Source: an uncultured Dysosmobacter sp. (GTDB lineage: Bacteria > Bacillota > Clostridia > Oscillospirales > Oscillospiraceae). Taken from it: 7,479 bases of DNA. How positions within the stretch are numbered: position 1 is the stretch's first letter; each line of letters begins with the position of its first letter. The notes beneath the pieces were generated by a model. That model was not told where the DNA came from, made no database searches, and saw nothing but the letters and a program-made list of their open reading frames with translations. This document shows positions 1 to 5,989 of this stretch, piece by piece. The stretch lies in NCBI GenBank assembly GCA_934597465.1, contig CAKTSC010000061.1:1-7479 (forward strand), given 5' to 3'. Position numbers and translations under genes: made by a program.

Positions 1-912
1 AACTACATGCTCCAGATCATCGTGGAGCTCATCAAGCTGGCGTCCCTCATCATCACCCTGAATAAGTCCCTGGCCTGCGCCAAGCGCACCGCCGCCGTGC
101 TGGCGGTGGAGCCCGGCATGTGCTATCCCGAAGCGGCGGAGGCCGCCCCGGCCGGTGCCAATGCCGTGGAGTTCCGGGACGTGAGCTTCACCTATCAGGG
201 GGCGGGGGCTCCCAGCCTCAGCGGCATCTCCTTCGCGGCAAAGCCGGGGGACACCATCGGCGTCATCGGCGGCACCGGCAGCGGCAAGAGCACCCTGGTG
301 GATCTCATCCCCCGGTTTTACGACGCCACGTCCGGCTCTGTCCTGCTGGACGGTCAGGATGTCCGCTCCCTCCCCCAGGAGACCCTCCGGGAGAAGGTGG
401 GCGTGGTGCCCCAGCGCTCCCAGCTCTTCCAGGGCAGCATCCGGGACAACCTCCGCTGGGGCAGCGAGCGCGCCACGGACGCGCAGCTCTGGCAGGCCCT
501 GACCCTGGCCCAGGCGAAAGAGGTGGTGGAGGGCAAGCCCGGCGGGCTGGACTTCCTCCTGGAGCAGAACGGCCGCAACCTCTCCGGCGGCCAGCGCCAG
601 CGGCTCACCATCGCCAGGGCTCTCGTGAAGGAGCCGGAAGTCCTAATCCTGGACGACAGCTCCAGCGCCCTGGACTTCGCCACGGACGCCGCCCTGCGGC
701 GGGCCGTCCGGGGGCTGAAGAGCACCACGTTCCTGGTCTCCCAGCGCATCGCCTGCGTCCGGCAGGCGGACAGCATCCTGGTGCTGGACAACGGGCATCT
801 CGCGGGCTGGGGGGATCACGATACCTTAATGAAGACCTGCCCGGTCTATCAGGAGATCTACTGGTCGCAGTTCCCGGAGGAGCGGCCCCAGGGGAAGGAG
901 GCACAGGCATGA
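1..912 (+). CDS. ABC exporter half-transporter, degenerate-site subunit (5'-partial)
   Basis: This is the C-terminal part of an ABC exporter half-transporter (membrane domain fused to ATPase) at the inner membrane. The frame is open from base 1, so the ATG at 7 is internal and most of the membrane domain lies upstream of the window. What remains is the last transmembrane helix and linker (first ~40 residues), then a full nucleotide-binding domain: Walker A GGTGSGKST at 268-294, signature LSGGQ at 580-594 and Walker B ending VLILDD at 640-657. Two catalytic positions are altered. The glutamate after Walker B is Asp (655-657) and the H-loop histidine is Gln (742-744, in VSQRI). In heterodimeric exporters such as TM287/288 and BmrC/BmrD this pattern marks the subunit with the non-hydrolysing site. 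The stop overlaps the next ATG (ATGA), which suggests translational coupling. The substrate cannot be read from the sequence; multidrug/peptide export is the usual family role. Confidence 0.95.
   Translation, partial: NYMLQIIVELIKLASLIITLNKSLACAKRTAAVLAVEPGMCYPEAAEAAPAGANAVEFRDVSFTYQGAGAPSLSGISFAAKPGDTIGVIGGTGSGKSTLVDLIPRFYDATSGSVLLDGQDVRSLPQETLREKVGVVPQRSQLFQGSIRDNLRWGSERATDAQLWQALTLAQAKEVVEGKPGGLDFLLEQNGRNLSGGQRQRLTIARALVKEPEVLILDDSSSALDFATDAALRRAVRGLKSTTFLVSQRIACVRQADSILVLDNGHLAGWGDHDTLMKTCPVYQEIYWSQFPEERPQGKEAQA
895..901 (+). promoter_or_regulatory. Shine-Dalgarno site for second exporter subunit
   Basis: AAGGAGG lies inside the end of the upstream gene, seven bases before the ATG at 909. 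It fixes the start of the second exporter subunit at 909, although the same frame is open far upstream (from 120) as a high-GC shadow. Confidence 0.85.
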
Positions 913-2657
913 AGGCGAAGAAACTCAGTCAGAACGACCTTGGCACCATGAAGCGGCTGCTGCCCTTCATCGGCAGGCGCTGGATCGCCCTGCTGGCGAG
1001 CCTGATCCTCGCCGCCGGGTCAGTCGTCCTGCAGCTCTATGTCCCCATCCTCTTCGGCGACGCCATCGATACCATCGTCGCCGCCGGACAGGTGGACTAC
1101 GCTGCCATGTGGGGCTACCTCCGGCGCATCCTGGTCTGCGCCGGGGCGGCGGGGCTCTGCACCTGGGGCATGGGCCTTCTCAACAACCGCATGACCTACC
1201 GCATCGTCCAGGACATCCGCTCCCGGGCCATCCGGCACATCCAGCGCCTGCCCCTCAGCTATCTGGACGGCCACAGCTCCGGCGACATCGTGAGCCGGGT
1301 CATCGCGGACACGGACGTTCTCTCCGATGGGCTGCTGCTGGGCTTCACCCAGCTCTTCTCCGGCATCCTGACGGTGGCCGTGACCCTGGTCTTCATGTTC
1401 TCCAAGAACGTGCCCATCTCCCTTCTCGTGGTGCTGCTGACACCCCTGAGCTTTCTCGTGGCCCGCTTCCTCTCCTCCCGCTCCTTCCGGCTCTTCCGGC
1501 AGCAGAGCAAGATCCGGGGGCGGCAGACCGCCCTCATCGATGAGATGATCGGCGGGCAGAAGGTGGTGAAGGCCTTCGGCTATGAGAAGCGGGCCTCGGA
1601 GCGCTTCGCGGAGATCAACGACGAACTGGTGAAATGCAGCCAGCAGGCGGTCTTCTACAGCAGCCTTACCAACCCCTCCACCCGCTTTGTCAACAGCGTC
1701 ATCTACGCGGGGGTGGCCCTGGTGGGCGTGCTGCTGATCCCCGGCGGCAGCCTCACCGTGGGCGGGCTCTCAGTGCTGCTGGCCTACGCAAACCAGTATA
1801 TGAAGCCCTTCAACGACATCAGCTCCGTGGTGACGGAGTTCCAGAACGCTCTGGCCTGCGCCTCCCGGATCTTTGCCCTGCTGGACGAGCCCGAGGAGAG
1901 CCCGGACGCGGAAGGAACGCTCGCAAACGTCCGGGGCCGGGTGGATTTCCACGATGTTTCCTTCTGCTACGATGAGAGCCGTCCCCTGATCCAGCACTTC
2001 ACCCTGCCGGTGGAGCCTGGCAAGCGGGTGGCCATCGTGGGCCCCACCGGCTGCGGCAAGACCACCCTCATCAACCTCATCCTGCGCTTCTATGACCTCA
2101 AGGGCGGCAGCATCGCCGTGGACGGCGTGCCCACCACCCAGCTCTCCCGCCACGCCCTCCGGGGCAGCTTCGGCATGGTGCTGCAGGAGACTTGGATCAA
2201 GCGGGGCACCGTCCGGGAGAACATCGCCTTCGGCCGGCCGGAGGCAACGGACGAGGAGATCATCCGGGCCGCCAAGGCGGCCCACAGCTGGGACTTCATC
2301 CAGCGCCTGCCCCAGGGCCTGGACACCGTCCTCACGGAGGAGAGCCTCAGCCAGGGCCAGCGCCAGCTCCTCTGCATCGCCCGGGTGATGCTGTGCCTGC
2401 CCCCCATGCTGATTTTGGACGAGGCCACCTCCAGCATCGACACCCGGACGGAAGTCCAGATCCAGCAGGCCTTCGATACCCTGATGGAGGGGCGCACCAG
2501 CTTCGTGGTGGCCCACCGGCTCTCCACCATCCGCAACGCCGACCTCATCCTCGTGATGCGGGACGGGCAGATCGTGGAGCAGGGACGGCATGAGGAGCTC
2601 CTGGCCTCCGGCGGCTTCTACGCCAAGCTCTACGAAAGCCAGTTCCAACCGGCGTGA
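909..2657 (+). CDS. ABC exporter half-transporter, catalytic subunit (complete)
   Basis: This complete 582-residue half-transporter has an N-terminal six-helix membrane domain (roughly residues 16-310) and a C-terminal ATPase domain. The motifs are Walker A GPTGCGKTT at residues 378-386, signature LSQGQ at 480-484, Walker B MLILDE with catalytic Glu505, and H-loop His536 in AHRLSTI. Length is normal for the family. The intact Glu and His together with a non-canonical signature (LSQGQ rather than LSGGQ) are exactly what the consensus-site partner of a heterodimer shows. Its weak signature would face the degenerate Walker motifs of the upstream subunit, and the upstream LSGGQ would complete the hydrolysing site here. 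The start at 909 is supported by AAGGAGG at 895-901 and the 4-base overlap with the preceding stop. Both subunits are in one operon ending at the terminator 2678-2716. A role as multidrug-type exporter is a family-level inference. Confidence 0.96.
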   Translation: MKAKKLSQNDLGTMKRLLPFIGRRWIALLASLILAAGSVVLQLYVPILFGDAIDTIVAAGQVDYAAMWGYLRRILVCAGAAGLCTWGMGLLNNRMTYRIVQDIRSRAIRHIQRLPLSYLDGHSSGDIVSRVIADTDVLSDGLLLGFTQLFSGILTVAVTLVFMFSKNVPISLLVVLLTPLSFLVARFLSSRSFRLFRQQSKIRGRQTALIDEMIGGQKVVKAFGYEKRASERFAEINDELVKCSQQAVFYSSLTNPSTRFVNSVIYAGVALVGVLLIPGGSLTVGGLSVLLAYANQYMKPFNDISSVVTEFQNALACASRIFALLDEPEESPDAEGTLANVRGRVDFHDVSFCYDESRPLIQHFTLPVEPGKRVAIVGPTGCGKTTLINLILRFYDLKGGSIAVDGVPTTQLSRHALRGSFGMVLQETWIKRGTVRENIAFGRPEATDEEIIRAAKAAHSWDFIQRLPQGLDTVLTEESLSQGQRQLLCIARVMLCLPPMLILDEATSSIDTRTEVQIQQAFDTLMEGRTSFVVAHRLSTIRNADLILVMRDGQIVEQGRHEELLASGGFYAKLYESQFQPA

Positions 2658-2677
2658 GCTTCCCCGAGGACAAACGG

Positions 2678-2716
2678 AAAGCGTCCCGTCCCCCAACCGG
2701 GGACGGGACGCTTTTT
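2678..2716 (+). terminator. Intrinsic terminator of the ABC exporter operon
   Basis: There is a perfect 16-bp stem (left arm 2678-2693, right arm 2699-2714), a 5-base loop and a T-run at 2712-2716, starting 20 bases after the exporter stop codon. The A-tract at 2678-2680 gives a short T-run on the other strand, so it may also stop transcription coming from the minus-strand methyltransferase remnant, which converges on it. Confidence 0.93.
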
Positions 2717-2752
2717 CCCGCAGGCGCGGCCGCCGGAGGCCGCCATTTCTCC

Positions 2753-2780
2753 TTGCAACGGATCTTTCTTGTGGTAAAAT
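2753..2780 (+). promoter_or_regulatory. Candidate sigma-70-type promoter, plus strand, with no obvious gene
   Basis: A TTGCAA -35-like box (2753-2758), a 16-base spacer and TAAAAT (2775-2780) preceded by an extended -10 TG (2772-2773) make a plausible plus-strand promoter starting near 2787. It points into the 3' end of the minus-strand methyltransferase remnant, and no plus-strand gene with a ribosome site follows. It may be left over from a gene replaced when the restriction-modification genes arrived, or it may give antisense RNA. The alternative is a chance match in a locally AT-rich stretch. Confidence 0.45.
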
Positions 2781-2810
2781 ACATATGACACCATTCGACG
2801 GTCTCTCCGC

Positions 2811-3488
2811 TCACACGGGGAGAGCCAGCTGCTCCACGGCCTGTTCCGCCTTCAGCCGTTCATACCGTTCCCTTGCGATCCTTTCCCAGGACACCTCATC
2901 GGTATGAAGGTATCTCGAATATGGGAAGCCCTCCACGGGGGGATGCGCAGCGCCCCGCATATCCTCCAGGATCGCTCTGCCGATGGCTTCCCCCAGCTTG
3001 ATGGGGACTGCGTTTCCGATCTGCTTGTACTGCTCCAGGATGGGCCCGAATATCTTCCAGTCGTTAGGGAATTCCTGAATGGCCTCATACTCCTCCACGC
3101 TCAGCGGCCGGTCTGAGGTGGGATGGCAAAGGTCGGTCGCCGGCATGGCGGGATTCGTCACCAGCGTGGGAGAGGGCCTGCGGCGGGATACCCGCCGGTA
3201 AAAGCCCGTTTTCCCGCCGCCCAGCAGGTAGGAGTTCCCCATGGCCTCCCGCTGCAGCTCCGCGGGGAGATCCTTCCAGTACTGGCCCTCCCGGAGCATC
3301 CGGTAGTACTTCAGGCGCTTCTCCGGAAAGCAGATGCTGTGGTGTTCCACCGAATCCGGCAGGCTTGCGAACGCATCGCCCAATGTACGCCACGGCCACA
3401 GGCCGAACTTTCCGCCCTCCGCATGCGTGGGCCGCAGGTAAGGCACCTTTTCCCCATGGAGCTTCCCGATCAGCACTACCAGCTCGTG
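2811..3488 (-). pseudogene. C5-cytosine DNA methyltransferase, C-terminal remnant
   Basis: This is the remnant of a restriction-modification methyltransferase that would transfer a methyl group from S-adenosylmethionine to C5 of cytosine in a specific site. Visible in order are the end of motif VIII (ELVVLIGK, 3462-3485), a target-recognition stretch with WPWRTLGDAF and YYRMLREGQYWKDLP, motif IX (RRPSPTLVTNP, 3150-3182) and motif X (QIGNAVP, 3003-3023), then a ~55-residue charged tail to the TGA at 2811-2813. Motifs I to VII, including the SAM-binding FxGxGG, the catalytic PCQ and ENV, are absent, so it cannot methylate on its own. About 225 residues remain; complete family members usually have 320-450. 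The minus frame stays open upstream to an ATG at 3650, but those residues do not look like methyltransferase; they are antisense to the endonuclease-like gene. The upper limit given is where recognisable methyltransferase sequence ends. The target sequence is not deducible. Confidence 0.82.
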
Positions 3489-3926
3489 AATGCGGCGAAC
3501 CTGAGCGCTGCAAATGCCATCACCCGAACGTACAATACCAAGCTGGGCCTCTTCTGGGAGCGAATCGCCGACCTGGCCCCCAATGTGGTCTCCCCGGAGA
3601 TCGACCTGGGGTATAAGCTCCCGGAGGTGGACGTGATCGTGCTCAACCAAGGTGACGGCCAGCTATACTATACCCAGCTCAAAACCCAGAAAAACACACT
3701 GACCGGCTCTCAAAGCGGGCGCACCGTTCAGGAGCTTGGCCGCTACCGGTACCACTGGTTCGTTGCCTGCATCGATACGAACTGCGCTTCCACGATGCCC
3801 CGGGCTCTCAGCCAGCTTGTCGGGAAGCAGTTCTGGGAAAAGATTGGGATCGACTATGAGTGGGAGATCCTTCCCAACCTGGAAAAGTCCGTTCAGACGG
3901 TCGAAACGCTCCTTTCCTCCCGCTGA
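3456..3926 (+). CDS. Restriction-endonuclease-like protein, probably 5'-truncated
   Basis: This is an open frame of up to 156 residues from the ATG at 3456, divergent from the methyltransferase remnant. The body contains PEVDVIV (D59 at 3630-3632) and, on the next strand, YYTQLKTQKN (QLK at 3675-3683), giving a D-x14-QxK arrangement resembling a PD-(D/E)xK nuclease core with Gln in place of Glu/Asp. Its position next to a C5 methyltransferase supports a type II restriction enzyme, but I do not recognise the exact family. The start is uncertain. Bases 3456 to about 3485 are also antisense to good methyltransferase sequence, so the true endonuclease sequence probably begins near VNAANLSAANAI (3486 on) and the original N-terminus is lost. 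An AGGTAAGG 12 bases before the ATG could be fortuitous. Base composition is less GC-rich than the flanking transporters, consistent with transfer. Probably inactive. Confidence 0.62.
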   Translation: MELPDQHYQLVNAANLSAANAITRTYNTKLGLFWERIADLAPNVVSPEIDLGYKLPEVDVIVLNQGDGQLYYTQLKTQKNTLTGSQSGRTVQELGRYRYHWFVACIDTNCASTMPRALSQLVGKQFWEKIGIDYEWEILPNLEKSVQTVETLLSSR

Positions 3927-3956
3927 CTCATGGAGCGATTCCCACTGAATCTCTTT

Positions 3957-3990
3957 GGGCGAGACGGGTGCAGAGCCTGTCTCGCCTTTT
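3957..3990 (+). terminator. Intrinsic terminator after the endonuclease-like gene
   Basis: The stem GGCGAGAC (3958-3965) pairs with GTCTCGCC (3979-3986) and is extended inward by four more pairs including G-T wobbles, with loop GCAGA and TTTT at 3987-3990. It lies about 30 bases after the endonuclease-like stop and separates that region from brnQ. Confidence 0.85.
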
Positions 3991-4050
3991 CCCTGCGCAT
4001 ACAGCCCCCTGGACTTCTCCCGCCTTTTCGCGCTTTTCCGCCGTTTGCCC

Positions 4051-4079
4051 TTGCTTCCCGGCATGGGAAGTGTTATAGT
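4051..4079 (+). promoter_or_regulatory. brnQ promoter (extended -10)
   Basis: A -35-like TTGCTT (4051-4056), a 17-base spacer and TATAGT (4074-4079) preceded by TG at 4071-4072 form an extended -10 promoter. Transcription would begin near 4086, giving a leader of about 48 bases. That is too short for a T-box or other large riboswitch, and none is visible. Confidence 0.65.
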
Positions 4080-4120
4080 TCTGAGTTAATCACACACGCA
4101 AGCGGAACGAGCTTTGCGCA

Positions 4121-4127
4121 AAAGGAG
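4121..4127 (+). promoter_or_regulatory. Shine-Dalgarno site of brnQ
   Basis: AAAGGAG ends six bases before the ATG at 4134. It decides the start in favour of 4134 over the upstream in-frame ATG at 3930, whose extra 68 residues run through a terminator and the promoter. Confidence 0.88.
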
Positions 4128-4133
4128 TTCGCC

Positions 4134-5489
4134 ATGAAGAAAAAGCTTTCCGTCCGGGAGTACGCCTCCGTCGCCATCATGCTTTTCGGCATGTTCTTCG
4201 GCGCGGGGAACCTGATCTTCCCCGTCCATCTGGGGCAGCTGGCGGGCAGCGCCATGTGGTCTGCCTTCCTGGGCCTGCTGCTCACCGCCGTGGGCCTACC
4301 CCTGCTGGGCGTGGCGGCCCTGGGTATCCGCCGCAGCAGCGGCCTTTATGAGCTGGCGGGCCAGATCGGCAAGCCCTACTCCCTCTTTTTTACCTGCCTT
4401 CTCTACCTCACCATCGGGCCCTTCTTCGCCATCCCCCGCTGCGCCACCACCTCCTTCACCGTGGGACTGGAGCAGGTTCTGCCGGCAGGCAACACCCGGC
4501 CTTTCCTGCTGCTTTTCACCCTGCTCTTCTTCGCGGCGGCGCTGCTCTTCTCCCTTTGGCCGGGGAAGATCCTCACCTGGGTGGGAAAAGTCCTGACCCC
4601 CTGCTTCCTGGTCTTCCTGGGAATTCTGGTGATCGTCGCCTTGCTCCACCCCGCCGCGGCGGTGGCGGACATCGTCCCCAGCGGCGGCTATGAGAGCCAG
4701 CCTTTCTTCACGGGCTTTCTGGAAGGCTACAACACCATGGACGCCCTGGCGAGTCTGGCCTTCGGCATCGTAGTGGTGCAGGTCATCCGGGGTCTGGGGG
4801 TGGAGGATGACGACGCCGTGGCGGCCACCACCGTAAAGTCCGGCGTTTTCAGCTGCCTCCTCATGGGCGTCATCTATCTCGCCGTGACCCTGGTTGGTGT
4901 CCAGAGCCGGGGGCTCTTTGAGACCTCCGCCAACGGCGGCATCGCTTTGGCCCAGATCGCCCAGCACTACCTTGGCGGCGCGGGGCTTCTGATCCTGGCG
5001 GCCACCGTGACCCTGGCCTGCCTAAAGACCGCCGTGGGCCTTATCACCAGCTGCTCGGAGACCTTCTCCGGTCTCTTCCCCAAGGGCCCGGGGTACAAGG
5101 CCTGGGCGGTGATCTTCACCCTGGTCTCCCTCCTCTTCTCCAACCTGGGGCTCAGCGCCATCATCGGCTACTCCGTGCCGGTGCTGATGTTCCTCTACCC
5201 CCTCTCCATCACGCTGATTCTGCTGAGCCTCACCGGGCGGCTTTTCGGCCACGACCGGGTAGTCTACGTCTCCGTCACCGCTTTCACCCTGGTGGGAGCG
5301 GTCTACGACCTCCTGCGGACGCTGCCGGAGGGCGTCCGGGCCGCCTGCCGTCTGGACGGCTTCCTGGCCGTCGTGAAGGACGCCCTGCCCCTGGCGGAGC
5401 TGGGCCTCGGCTGGGTCTGCCCCGCCCTCCTGGGCCTTGCCATCGGCCTTGGCATCCACTTCCTCCGGCGGGGAAAGCGCGGGAAGTGA
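4134..5489 (+). CDS. brnQ: Branched-chain amino acid:cation symporter (LIVCS family)
   Basis: This 451-residue integral membrane protein takes up leucine, isoleucine and valine with Na+ (or H+). Family hallmarks are FFGAGNLIFP at residues 21-30 in the first transmembrane segment and GPFFAIPR at 95-102 followed by ATTSF. The protein is hydrophobic throughout, with about 12 predicted transmembrane segments, and ends in a basic tail (RRGKRGK) expected on the cytoplasmic side. Length is normal for BrnQ (about 430-450). It appears monocistronic, with its own promoter and ribosome site, a terminator upstream and no co-directional protein gene close behind. No branched-chain biosynthesis or regulatory gene is adjacent, and the leader is short, so any control probably acts at the promoter. 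All family positions I can check look intact. Family assignment is confident; substrate preference among the branched-chain amino acids cannot be read. Confidence 0.95.
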   Translation: MKKKLSVREYASVAIMLFGMFFGAGNLIFPVHLGQLAGSAMWSAFLGLLLTAVGLPLLGVAALGIRRSSGLYELAGQIGKPYSLFFTCLLYLTIGPFFAIPRCATTSFTVGLEQVLPAGNTRPFLLLFTLLFFAAALLFSLWPGKILTWVGKVLTPCFLVFLGILVIVALLHPAAAVADIVPSGGYESQPFFTGFLEGYNTMDALASLAFGIVVVQVIRGLGVEDDDAVAATTVKSGVFSCLLMGVIYLAVTLVGVQSRGLFETSANGGIALAQIAQHYLGGAGLLILAATVTLACLKTAVGLITSCSETFSGLFPKGPGYKAWAVIFTLVSLLFSNLGLSAIIGYSVPVLMFLYPLSITLILLSLTGRLFGHDRVVYVSVTAFTLVGAVYDLLRTLPEGVRAACRLDGFLAVVKDALPLAELGLGWVCPALLGLAIGLGIHFLRRGKRGK

Positions 5490-5544
5490 CGCGCTGTTCC
5501 GGCGGCCCTGACATCATCGCCCACCGAAGCATTTTGCCATACCG

Positions 5545-5575
5545 CAGGAACGCCGTCCTTTGGGCGGCGTTCCTG
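5545..5575 (+). terminator. Strong hairpin downstream of brnQ, lacking a T-run
   Basis: Arms at 5546-5555 and 5565-5574 pair perfectly (AGGAACGCCG / CGGCGTTCCT), with further pairing into a TTT loop and an outer C-G pair. The next bases are GGCTTCGCGG, without a T-tract on either strand, so it is a poor intrinsic terminator. It may stabilise the brnQ 3' end or act with Rho. The rest of the 5490-5640 gap shows nothing else convincing. Confidence 0.45.
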
Positions 5576-5644
5576 GCTTCGCGGGACACCCGGCGGAGCT
5601 GACGGGTGCGGCAGTCTTCGCCGCCCCGGCCGGGAGAATTATGC

Positions 5645-5673
5645 TTGACAAGCGGGCGGGGTTCCCTTATAAT
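5645..5673 (+). promoter_or_regulatory. Consensus promoter of the tRNA-Pro gene
   Basis: TTGACA (5645-5650) and TATAAT (5668-5673) are separated by exactly 17 bases, a perfect match to the housekeeping sigma consensus. The start would be near 5680, about nine bases upstream of the mature tRNA 5' end at 5689. Very strong promoters are typical of stable RNA genes. Confidence 0.93.
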
Positions 5674-5688
5674 AATGGGTGCTGTTAT

Positions 5689-5764
5689 CCGGGTGTAGCG
5701 CAGTTGGTAGCGCGCATGGTTCGGGACCATGAGGCCGTGGGTTCAAATCCCGCCACTCGGACCA
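5689..5764 (+). tRNA. tRNA-Pro (anticodon CGG)
   Basis: A full cloverleaf of 76 bases folds from the sequence. The acceptor stem is CCGGGTG with CACTCGG (one G-T pair). The D stem is GCGC/GCGC with loop AGTTGGTA. The anticodon stem is CATGG/CCATG with loop TTCGGGA, the T stem is GTGGG/CCCGC with loop TTCAAAT, and there is an A discriminator with an encoded CCA. The anticodon at 5722-5724 is CGG, reading CCG proline codons; the TTCGGGA loop and C1-G72/A73 are typical of proline tRNA. CCG and CCC codons are common in this GC-rich window, so a dedicated CGG isoacceptor fits. Confidence 0.95.
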
Positions 5765-5765
5765 T

Positions 5766-5818
5766 GCAGAGTGTCCTTATAGGATCTGAGTATCCTGTAA
5801 TGGACACTCTGCTTTTTT
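5766..5818 (+). terminator. Terminator of the tRNA-Pro gene
   Basis: The outer stem GCAGAGTGTCC (5766-5776) pairs perfectly with GGACACTCTGC (5802-5812). It continues through one bulged T into an inner stem closing on a CTGAGT loop, and six Ts follow at 5813-5818. The hairpin begins two bases after the encoded CCA, so terminator and tRNA 3' end are nearly contiguous. Confidence 0.93.
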
Positions 5819-5853
5819 ATTTCCCACAAAGTTCATACTGCAAGGCGTTCCGG

Positions 5854-5880
5854 GGCGTAGCTGAGTGCTACGCCTTTTCT
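5854..5880 (+). terminator. Second terminator-like hairpin after tRNA-Pro
   Basis: GGCGTAGC (5854-5861) pairs with GCTACGCC (5867-5874) around loop TGAGT and is followed by TTTTCTTGTTT. An upstream AAGGCG (5842-5847) could instead pair with CGCCTT (5871-5876), giving a mutually exclusive fold. No gene lies between this and the preceding terminator, so it looks like a back-up or a relic. Confidence 0.75.
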
Positions 5881-5948
5881 TGTTTCCATGATAATGTCGG
5901 CCTCCGGGATTTTCCGAGGGCCGGCTCTGCCCCGGCACGTGGAAACGG

Positions 5949-5978
5949 AAAGACCTCCGGCCGGGCCGGAGGTCTTTT
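5949..5978 (-). terminator. Bidirectional terminator at the end of the minus-strand ABC gene
   Basis: A perfect 11-bp GC-rich stem (5951-5961 with 5965-5975, loop CGG) is flanked by As on the left and Ts on the right. It lies 12 bases beyond the stop of the minus-strand ABC gene and also faces plus-strand transcription from the tRNA side, so it can serve both strands at this convergent junction. Confidence 0.82.
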
Positions 5979-5989
5979 CCCTGCCCTTC

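Noticed and set aside
120..908. Upstream extension of the second exporter subunit
   Set aside because: It is a shadow frame of the first ABC gene (Arg/Gly/Pro-rich). The real start at 909 has AAGGAGG and a stop-start overlap.
1770..2696. 308-codon minus-strand open frame over the second ABC subunit
   Set aside because: It is a mirror of the Walker A to H-loop region and begins beyond the terminator stem; no protein motif is present.
2726..2743. GCGGCC/GGCCGC short hairpin after the exporter terminator
   Set aside because: It is six base pairs in GC-rich sequence with no T-run, so likely chance.
3930..4133. 68-residue N-terminal extension of brnQ
   Set aside because: It crosses the intrinsic terminator and the promoter. 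BrnQ proteins start at the equivalent of 4134, which has AAAGGAG.
4080..4133. T-box or other riboswitch in the brnQ leader
   Set aside because: The leader is only about 48 bases, with no T-box sequence or antiterminator/terminator pair after the promoter.
5740..5764. tRNA 3' end as an integration (att) site
   Set aside because: I see no repeat of the tRNA 3' end elsewhere in the window and no integrase gene; the restriction-modification remnant lies on the other side of brnQ.
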